Assembly (NCBI GenBank): GCA_903857665.1
Contig: CAIOFV010000061.1
Location: forward strand, 62,001 to 126,000
Reading direction: 5' to 3'
DNA length: 64,000 nt
DNA from: an uncultured Myxococcales bacterium
Lineage (GTDB): Bacteria; Myxococcota_A; UBA9042; DTJE01
Under the pieces are notes generated by a model that saw only the letters and a list, made by a program, of their open reading frames with translations, was not told the origin of the DNA and did no database searches. Of this stretch, positions 58,290 to 64,000 are shown in pieces (positions within the stretch are counted from its first letter, which is position 1; the number at the start of each line of letters is the position of its first letter). Position numbers and translations under genes: made by a program.

Positions 58290-61200
58290 CTAGAAGCAGT
58301 GCTGCGGAAGGAGCCACAGCGAGGAACCGGGGGCGTCGTCCGCGCGACCGGCGGCGGGACGGAGGCCGCCGAAGAACAGGGCCCGCCGGAATGAAGCGTC
58401 GTAGTCCGCGGCAACCCAGCGAAGGGCCGGGAGCGCGTTGGACGGAAGGGCGCGCAGCGACACCGGCGCCTTGAGGCCCAGGAGCATCGGCACCCGGTCC
58501 GGGCCCAGGCCCAGCAGCACCAAACCGGAATCCGTGTCGTGGGCCACCACCTCGATGGACGCCGCCAGCCGCGCGTCCTGGATCAGTGGCGCCCAGGCAC
58601 CCGTTGCCGGATCCAGCGCATCCACGTCCCCGGCGGCCGTCCCGCCGATGGCGATCACGCGGGCCGAGGCCGGATCCCACACGGCGGCGTGACCCGACCG
58701 GGGCCGCCCGTTGCCGGGAACCTTGGCCCACCCGGAGACAGCGGTCCATCGCCAGGCGTAGGACAGGACGGCGCCCGCCCCCTGCCCGCCCATCAGCACC
58801 AGGGAATCGCCGGTCCACACCATCGCGTGGGCGCTGCGGGGGCCGGGCCCGGGCCCCAGGTCCACGGCCTCGGCCGGATCCACGCGGATGGACAGCAGGC
58901 GATCGACCACCGTGCCAGGGTCCAGGTCGGCAAGGCCGCCGTGCAGGTACAGGACGCCGCCGACGCGATCCGCGGCCACGGCGCCCCCCCGGAACGTCAG
59001 GGGCGCCCCGGACGGCGCGAACGGCTCGAACGCCAGGTTGTCCAGCGACAGCAGCCACGCGTCGCCCATCAGCCGGCTGGAATCCAGGTCCGTCCCGGTC
59101 CCTCCGACCAGCACCGCCACGCGATGGCGGGGGAAGACCGACAGCACGCCGCCGTAGCGCTGGGGAGGAACGCGCGAAAGGGCCTCGGACGACCAGGCGC
59201 CGTGGGCCAGGTCGAAACGGAGGACCTCCCGGAGGCCGGTCCCATCCCGGGTGACGCCGGACATCAGCCACGCCGCGTCATCCGAAACGCAGACGGACGG
59301 CCACTGCAGCGGGCCCGACGGCAGGGCGGCCACGGGGGACGAACGCCATTCCTGTCCCGCAGACCCCGGGGACAGGATCCAGGCCCCGGAGTTCGCGTCC
59401 CCGCCGGCCTGGGTGCCCCCGGCGACCAGCAGCGAGCCGCCCGGAAGGAACCCCAGCGCAGGGCGGAGCGGCGAGGGCATCGTGCCCTGGGTCGAAAGGG
59501 CCCTGGCCACTCCCAGGCTCGAAACCGTCCACAGGCTGTCGCTGCTCGAGACTCCGTTTCGACGCCCGCCGAACACGTAGAACCGCCCGGTATCGGGGTC
59601 GGCGGCCGCGGCGGCGTCCTCGCGATAGGGCAGCGTTGTCGGGGTTTCCATCGCCGGACCCACCCCGGACGCCGCGATTCGGGCCAGCACGGCGACGTCC
59701 TTGCCCCGGTCCATCCGCAGGAACAGCAGGTCCTTCGACCCGGGCTCGACGACGGCGGCCAGCACCTCGTCCTGCCGGACCGACGGGCCCGCTTCCGACC
59801 AGCGCGCGTTGACGAGGTCCCAGGCCCACACAGGAGCCGAGGCCGAATCGGCAATGCCGCCCACCAGCAGAAGGCGCGCCGACGACGAGTCGTACACCAG
59901 GCGGGCGCCGGCCCGGCCCCCGGGCGCGCCGGGACCATACTCCTGGTAACGCCGCGTGACCGGGTCGAACCGCCAGAAGTCGGCATGGTCCTGCAGGACG
60001 GTCGAGTCCTGCGCCAGGCGCGCGATACCGCCGTACATCCACAGGCCGGACAGGCCATCCATGCCCGCCGGGACCCAGGCCAGGGCGGCTGCCGCGCGGG
60101 GCGCGGGTTCCCCGGGATCGACCAGCGTCGCAGTGTCGGACCAGGCCAGGGGCAGGCCATTGTCCACCAGCCCATCGCAGTCGTCGTCACGGCCGTTGCA
60201 CGTTTCCGTGGAGGCTTCCACGGCGGTGGAGCAGGCGCCCGCCAACTGGTCGGCCGAGCACTCGACGACCCCGCCCGCGCAGGCTCCCGCCCCGCAGGAT
60301 TGGCCGATCGACCGCCAGCCGAGGACCGGGTCCAGCACCCGGAAAGCGTCCGCGTTGTCCAGCAGGCCGTCGCAATTGTCGTCCTTGCCGTCGCAACGGG
60401 CCTCTTCCGGGCCGGACCAGCCGGGAACCTGCGAATAGTCGCACTGGGGCTGGCCGTTCACGCAATGGATCTCGATGCGCCCGGGCCACTCCGCGCAGAT
60501 GCCCCGGGGCGGGCAGATCCCGCCGGGGTCGCTGAACACCACATCGTCATCCGTCAGGCCGTTGCAGTCGTCGTCCAGCAGGTTGCACGACTCGGGCTTC
60601 GACCGGTCCGCCGAGCCGCCGGCCTCCGAGGAGCACCCGACGGTCCCGCCGGGTCGGCACTCGACGACCCCCTCGCCGCATTGGCCGCGGCCCATGCAGG
60701 GCTTGCCCAGCGGCACCCCCTTCCAGGTCAGGTTCTCGTCGGTGGCGCCGTCGCAGTTGTCGTCCAACCCGTTGCAGATTTCAGCCGTGGACGCGTCCAT
60801 CGAGCCGCCCGGGCCGGAGGAGCAGCGTGTCCGTGTGGGGTCGTCCAACGCGCATTCGACGGCCCCGCCTCCGCAGATCCCCTGGGCGGCGCAGGGGCGG
60901 CCCAGGGGAACGCCCGCCAGCGAGAATCCCTCGTCCGTCTTGCCGTCGCAGTCGTTGTCGAGGCCGTCGCACCGATCCTCGTCGCAGCCCTCGGGACCCA
61001 GGGCGCAGCCCGCAGGTGCGGGACGCCAGTCCGGCACGTCGTCGTACCTGCACGTCGCAACCCCGCGCGCACAGGTCGCTTGGATCATCGAAGGGTTCCG
61101 GCCGCAGACGCCCTTCTGGCTGCACGCGTACCGGGCCACCTCGGCCGGCGTGGCGTCGGGCACGTCGTCGCGGGGATCGAACTGGTCCGGAACGCAGTCC

Positions 61201-61610
61201 CCGTCCTTGTCCGCCACCGCGCTTTCCAGGGCGTCGATCTTCCCGTCGCCGTCGGTGTCCAGGGGATGAAGCGGATCCGGCCCGACCTCGACGCCGTCCG
61301 GGATGCCGTCGCCGTCGGTGTCCGGGTTCAATGGATCCAGGCCCAGCCGGCGCTCGTCCGCCGTGGAGAGCCCGTCGTGGTCCGGGTCCCCGTCGGGGTC
61401 GGCGCATCGACTTCCCAGGCACAGGCCCGAGCGGCAGTCCGAATCCGCGGTGCAGATCGGGTCGGTCGCCGTGGCGGCGCCCCCCCCGCATGCGACCAGG
61501 AGGGGCAGAACCAGCAAAATAAGGGAGGGAAGCGGGAGCGAAACGGCGCCGTCGCGAGGTGTACCCCACGTCAGCCGGTTCCTGCCGGTGGCTCCCCCGA
61601 CCCGTTCCAC
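58290..61610 (-). CDS. Lipoprotein with thrombospondin-3, MopE-type and Kelch repeats
   Basis: 1106 residues from the GTG at 61610, with GGAGAGGGAC just upstream. The lipobox is LLVAC (Cys41). Residues about 70-135 are D-x-D-x-D-G Ca-binding (thrombospondin type 3) repeats (NPDTDGDGIPDG, DTDGDGKIDA). Residues about 190-510 hold MopE-type modules (C-D-G-L-D-N-D-C-D-G, C-N-G-L-D-D-N-C-D-G, C-N-G-R-D-D-D-C-D-G), known from copper-binding MopE and many myxobacterial proteins. The C-terminal 560 residues are a Kelch-like propeller (RAGARLVYDSSSARLLLVGG, GHAAVWDPASARVIAIGG). Probably a large Ca/Cu-binding surface protein. Confidence 0.82.
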   Translation of the reverse strand: MERVGGATGRNRLTWGTPRDGAVSLPLPSLILLVLPLLVACGGGAATATDPICTADSDCRSGLCLGSRCADPDGDPDHDGLSTADERRLGLDPLNPDTDGDGIPDGVEVGPDPLHPLDTDGDGKIDALESAVADKDGDCVPDQFDPRDDVPDATPAEVARYACSQKGVCGRNPSMIQATCARGVATCRYDDVPDWRPAPAGCALGPEGCDEDRCDGLDNDCDGKTDEGFSLAGVPLGRPCAAQGICGGGAVECALDDPTRTRCSSGPGGSMDASTAEICNGLDDNCDGATDENLTWKGVPLGKPCMGRGQCGEGVVECRPGGTVGCSSEAGGSADRSKPESCNLLDDDCNGLTDDDVVFSDPGGICPPRGICAEWPGRIEIHCVNGQPQCDYSQVPGWSGPEEARCDGKDDNCDGLLDNADAFRVLDPVLGWRSIGQSCGAGACAGGVVECSADQLAGACSTAVEASTETCNGRDDDCDGLVDNGLPLAWSDTATLVDPGEPAPRAAAALAWVPAGMDGLSGLWMYGGIARLAQDSTVLQDHADFWRFDPVTRRYQEYGPGAPGGRAGARLVYDSSSARLLLVGGIADSASAPVWAWDLVNARWSEAGPSVRQDEVLAAVVEPGSKDLLFLRMDRGKDVAVLARIAASGVGPAMETPTTLPYREDAAAAADPDTGRFYVFGGRRNGVSSSDSLWTVSSLGVARALSTQGTMPSPLRPALGFLPGGSLLVAGGTQAGGDANSGAWILSPGSAGQEWRSSPVAALPSGPLQWPSVCVSDDAAWLMSGVTRDGTGLREVLRFDLAHGAWSSEALSRVPPQRYGGVLSVFPRHRVAVLVGGTGTDLDSSRLMGDAWLLSLDNLAFEPFAPSGAPLTFRGGAVAADRVGGVLYLHGGLADLDPGTVVDRLLSIRVDPAEAVDLGPGPGPRSAHAMVWTGDSLVLMGGQGAGAVLSYAWRWTAVSGWAKVPGNGRPRSGHAAVWDPASARVIAIGGTAAGDVDALDPATGAWAPLIQDARLAASIEVVAHDTDSGLVLLGLGPDRVPMLLGLKAPVSLRALPSNALPALRWVAADYDASFRRALFFGGLRPAAGRADDAPGSSLWLLPQHCF

Positions 61611-61623
61611 GTCCCTCTCCGCC

Positions 61624-61652
61624 TTGACCGCCGCGGACCCGCGGTCTATCTT
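61624..61652 (+). promoter_or_regulatory. Promoter for rluD with internal inverted repeat
   Basis: TTGACC (61624-61629), 17 bases, TATCTT (61647-61652). GACCGC at 61626-61631 is repeated inverted as GCGGTC at 61641-61646, flanking nine bases between the boxes. This is the geometry of a repressor operator. The -10 ends only eight bases before the ATG. Confidence 0.5.
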
Positions 61653-61660
61653 GCGGAATC

Positions 61661-62737
61661 ATGTCGGAATCCCACGACGGAAGCAACAATCCGGCCCCCG
61701 AAACGACGACGGCGCCAACGCCGGCCGAGGGGGGGGCTGAGGCTACCGAACACTCGGTGACGGTGGACCCCCCGCGGGACGGCGCACGGCTGGACATGGC
61801 AGTGGCTGCCCTTGTACCGGGTGTTTCCCGATCCGCGGCACAGCGCCTGATCGAGCAGGGCGAGGTCCGGGTGGACGGGCGCAAACGTCCCCAGGGATAC
61901 CGTGTCGTGGCCGGCGCGACGCTCCTGGTCCGCATCCCCGCCCCGCCGCCCCGCACGGGATTGGTCCCGCAGACCGGCAGCGAGCTGGACATCCTGTACG
62001 AGGACGACCTCGTGCTGGCCGTGGCGAAGCGTCCCGGGACGGTGGTCCACCCCGGGGCCGGGCACCAGTCCGGGACGCTGGTCAACCAGTTGATCGCGTC
62101 GGGTCGCACGTTTTCGATCATCGGGGGCGAGGATCGCCCGGGCCTGGTCCACCGGCTGGACAAGGACACCTCGGGGGTGATCCTGCTGGCCAAGTCCGAT
62201 GCGGCACACGCCGCGCTGGCCGCCCAGTTCAAGGACCGGACCATCCGGAAGGCCTACCTGGCCATCGTGCTGGGAGCCCACCTCCCCGACCGCGGCGTGT
62301 TCCGCTCGTCGTTCGGCCGACGGCCCGGCGACCGCAAACAGTTCACCGGCCGCGTCGCGTCGGAACGCGAGGCGGTCACCGAGTACGAGGTCCTGATGCG
62401 CTCCAGCCTGTGCGCGCTGGTCGTCGCCAGGCCGCGGACCGGTCGCACCCACCAGATCCGCGTACACCTGGCCGAAGGGGGCCATCCGATCGTGGGAGAC
62501 CACATCTATGGGCGCGCCTACCCGCGCCCCGGCAGCCAGCCCGAGGCCGAGGTGGCGGCGTTGAAGTTGATCCAGCGGCACGCCCTGCACGCCTGGGGGA
62601 TCCGGTTCGTCCACCCGGCGGACGGCCGGTGGATCGAGGTCATCGCCCCGCCGCCACGGGACTTCCGCACGGTCCTGGACGCCGTGTTCGGGGAAACCTG
62701 GCGCGAGACGCTTTCCCATGTGCTCATCGACGGATAG
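61661..62737 (+). CDS. rluD: Ribosomal large-subunit pseudouridine synthase, RluD family
   Basis: 358 residues. A disordered N-terminus of about 32 residues contains a G8 run. An S4 RNA-binding domain (about 38-90: ARLDMAVAAL, SRSAAQRLIEQGEVRVDG) follows, then the RluA-type catalytic domain (about 100-330). Catalytic Asp167 is in HRLDKDTSG, with later motifs RKAYLAIV, RTGRTHQIRVHL and GDHIYG. The family isomerises specific uridines in 23S rRNA (helix 69 for RluD itself). No ribosome site precedes the ATG, and the -10 box is only eight bases away, so the transcript is probably leaderless. Confidence 0.92.
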   Translation: MSESHDGSNNPAPETTTAPTPAEGGAEATEHSVTVDPPRDGARLDMAVAALVPGVSRSAAQRLIEQGEVRVDGRKRPQGYRVVAGATLLVRIPAPPPRTGLVPQTGSELDILYEDDLVLAVAKRPGTVVHPGAGHQSGTLVNQLIASGRTFSIIGGEDRPGLVHRLDKDTSGVILLAKSDAAHAALAAQFKDRTIRKAYLAIVLGAHLPDRGVFRSSFGRRPGDRKQFTGRVASEREAVTEYEVLMRSSLCALVVARPRTGRTHQIRVHLAEGGHPIVGDHIYGRAYPRPGSQPEAEVAALKLIQRHALHAWGIRFVHPADGRWIEVIAPPPRDFRTVLDAVFGETWRETLSHVLIDG

Positions 62738-62764
62738 CGGGCTGCCCGATCCGCCACGATCCGC

Positions 62765-62770
62765 TATACT
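62765..62770 (+). promoter_or_regulatory. -10 element (TATACT) for the two-gene locus at the right edge
   Basis: TATACT lies 22 bases upstream of the ATG at 62793 and after the rluD stop. Its -35 match is weak. GGAGG is at 62782-62786. Confidence 0.45.
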
Positions 62771-62792
62771 CCCGCGCGCCCGGAGGTGCCCG

Positions 62793-63638
62793 ATGACCGA
62801 ACGGATCCCCGACTTCCTCAAGGCGGCCAAGGCCACCCAGGCTGCCGCCAAGGCCGTGGAGGCCGCGTCGAAGGTGCTGGCGAAGGAGGCTTCGGGCCCC
62901 GCGGCGATTGCCGAAGCGGCGGATGCCGCGGTGACCGCGCTGAAGAAGGTCGTTCCGACCGACACCCTGGCGTCGGCGGTCCGCGAAGAACTGGCCTCGA
63001 AGGCAGCGGTGGCGCGCGCGGCTCTGGAGCGCGAGCGGGCACTGCTGGCCGGGGCGGTGGCCGCGGAACTTGCAAAGATGGGCATGAAGGCCGAGGGCCA
63101 CCTGCCGATGCTGCGGGCCGGCGTGCTGACGCTGGAGTTCAACTTCGGCCCCAAGGGTCGCTGCGTGGCGTGGTTCGGTCCCCGGCACGAACGGTTGGCC
63201 GACTGCCCGCTGGAGGCGGTCGCCATCGCGGCGAAGGCGGCCGAACTGGACAAGGCGCTGCTGGGCGGCGAGTTCAACGAGGCGGCGTTCCTGGCCGACC
63301 TGCACGCGGCCTACCGCACGTGCGCGGTGCGCCAGGGCGTGGCGGAGGGCGATCGGGTGCCCCTGACCGCCCTGCTGGCCGAGGTCGCGTTCCGGCGCCA
63401 GCGGCCCGCCTTCCTGGCCGACCCGAAGCGTGAAACGTTCATGCCCTACGGGCGCGTCGAGTTCGCATGCGCCCTGTCCCGGTTGAAGACCCGGCGCCAC
63501 GGCGACCGCGAGTTGCGTCTGGACGTGGCCACGATGGCCCAGACGCGCCGGCCCGAGGACCACGTGTGGGTCCCGCGCGGGCGAAGCGGCGACGGAACCC
63601 AGTACGCGACGGCGTCCTTCGTGAAGGCGGCTGTCTGA
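62793..63638 (+). CDS. Unknown protein paired with BrxD-like ATPase
   Basis: 281 residues. GGAGGTGCCCG precedes the ATG at 62793; the frame opens earlier but crosses the -10. Residues about 1-105 are Ala/Lys/Glu-rich and helical, likely a coiled coil. A globular domain (about 110-281) follows, with VLTLEFNFGPKGRCVAWFGP, RVEFACALSRLKTR and DHVWVPRGRSGDGTQYATASFV. I recognise no family. It lies 25 bases before the P-loop ATPase gene on the same strand, apparently in one transcript, so it is probably a functional partner. Confidence 0.7.
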   Translation: MTERIPDFLKAAKATQAAAKAVEAASKVLAKEASGPAAIAEAADAAVTALKKVVPTDTLASAVREELASKAAVARAALERERALLAGAVAAELAKMGMKAEGHLPMLRAGVLTLEFNFGPKGRCVAWFGPRHERLADCPLEAVAIAAKAAELDKALLGGEFNEAAFLADLHAAYRTCAVRQGVAEGDRVPLTALLAEVAFRRQRPAFLADPKRETFMPYGRVEFACALSRLKTRRHGDRELRLDVATMAQTRRPEDHVWVPRGRSGDGTQYATASFVKAAV

Positions 63639-63663
63639 CGATTCCACAGTCCCGGAGGAGCGA

Positions 63664-64000
63664 ATGGTCGATTCCCTGACCTCCCGTCAAGCCCGCCACG
63701 TGATCGAGGTGGTCGGTTCGTCCGGCACTCCGCCCGAGTGGGGATTCCAGTTCTTCTCGACGGGGCTCGAAGGCTACCTGCGAGTCATCGAGGAAGACTA
63801 CCTGCGGTCCTTCCTGCGCGAAGGCGGTTCGTCGTTCAAGGTGGTCGTCGGGACCTACGGCGGCGGCAAGACGCACTTCCTGTACAGCGTGCGGGAGCTG
63901 GCCTGGAAGCACGACTTCCTGGTCGCCTACTGCCCCCTGTCGGCGGAAACGTCGCCGTTCTACCGGCTGGACAAGGTCTACCGGTCCATCGCGACGAACC
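63664..64000 (+). CDS. BrxD/DUF2791-like P-loop ATPase, N-terminal part
   Basis: 112 codons are visible and the gene runs off the right edge. CGGAGGAGCGA precedes the ATG. The Walker A motif is GTYGGGKTHFL (Gly63 to Thr70). The segments before (RQARHVIEVV, FSTGLEGYLRVIEEDYL) and after it (LVAYCPLSAETSPFYRLDKVYRSI) match, in order and spacing, the DUF2791 ATPases annotated as BREX-system protein BrxD. Those proteins occur in BREX loci and in BrxD/helicase pairs in phage-defence islands. The identity of the rest of the gene, and whether a helicase follows, cannot be seen. Confidence 0.72.
   Translation, partial: MVDSLTSRQARHVIEVVGSSGTPPEWGFQFFSTGLEGYLRVIEEDYLRSFLREGGSSFKVVVGTYGGGKTHFLYSVRELAWKHDFLVAYCPLSAETSPFYRLDKVYRSIATN

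Noticed and set aside
61646..63277. Minus-strand frame of 543 codons across rluD and the next gene
   Set aside because: RluD catalytic motifs and promoter are on the plus strand.
1..64000. CRISPR array, insertion sequence or attachment site
   Set aside because: The only regular repeats are coding repeats in lipoproteins. No transposase, no inverted terminal repeats, and no spaced identical direct repeats were seen.

Overview
The window is high-GC, densely coded DNA of a Gram-negative bacterium. It most resembles the Myxococcota / former Deltaproteobacteria. The reasons are an unusual load of Cys-rich lipoproteins with Asp/Pro/Val spacers behind the lipobox, MopE-type and Kelch repeats, DUF2330, an RqcH-like NFACT protein, and sigma70-type promoters of the TTGACA-N17/18-TATACT or GATAAT kind. 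I assign no species. About 45 genes are called. No gene-free gap exceeds 300 bases; the largest are about 200 bases, upstream of the genes at 38184 and 52353. No CRISPR array, insertion sequence, rRNA or prophage integrase was seen.

Layout. 1-3240: end of a beta-helix protein, a small lipoprotein and a GH1 beta-glucosidase. 3311-10001 (minus): a GT-C-like membrane protein, a large Cys-rich repeat lipoprotein and an ADP-forming acyl-CoA synthetase. 10129-16431 (plus): pyruvate kinase between two paralogous GT-C-like membrane proteins that share a copied promoter. 16542-24093: metallopeptidase-like, diheme, PPC-domain and other lipoproteins, a VF530/DUF2132 protein and an iron-sulfur flavoprotein. 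24141-27258: a 7TM hybrid histidine kinase divergent from methylglyoxal synthase. 27277-42707: more exported proteins and lipoproteins, a shrunken mgsA remnant, and tRNA-Lys and tRNA-Glu.

42828-48943 is a compact operon: a zinc ribbon, then gp25, gpJ-like and PASTA-fused gpI-like contractile-injection baseplate proteins, then an unknown associated protein. No sheath, tube, spike or ATPase gene lies near it. 48977-57113 holds housekeeping genes: a CoA-transferase, a PLP gamma-lyase/synthase, a KOW protein, RqcH, a propeller lipoprotein and a HAD phosphatase. 57194-61610 encodes a secreted protein and a MopE/Kelch lipoprotein. 61661-64000 holds an RluD-type pseudouridine synthase on a probably leaderless transcript. 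It is followed by an unknown 281-residue protein and the start of a BrxD/DUF2791-like P-loop ATPase cut by the window edge.

Biological reading (inference): much of the window supplies surface or periplasmic lipoproteins. The best candidates for something undescribed are the orphan baseplate operon with its PASTA fusion, the two-gene BrxD-like locus at the right edge, and the 53-codon mgsA miniature at 35811.
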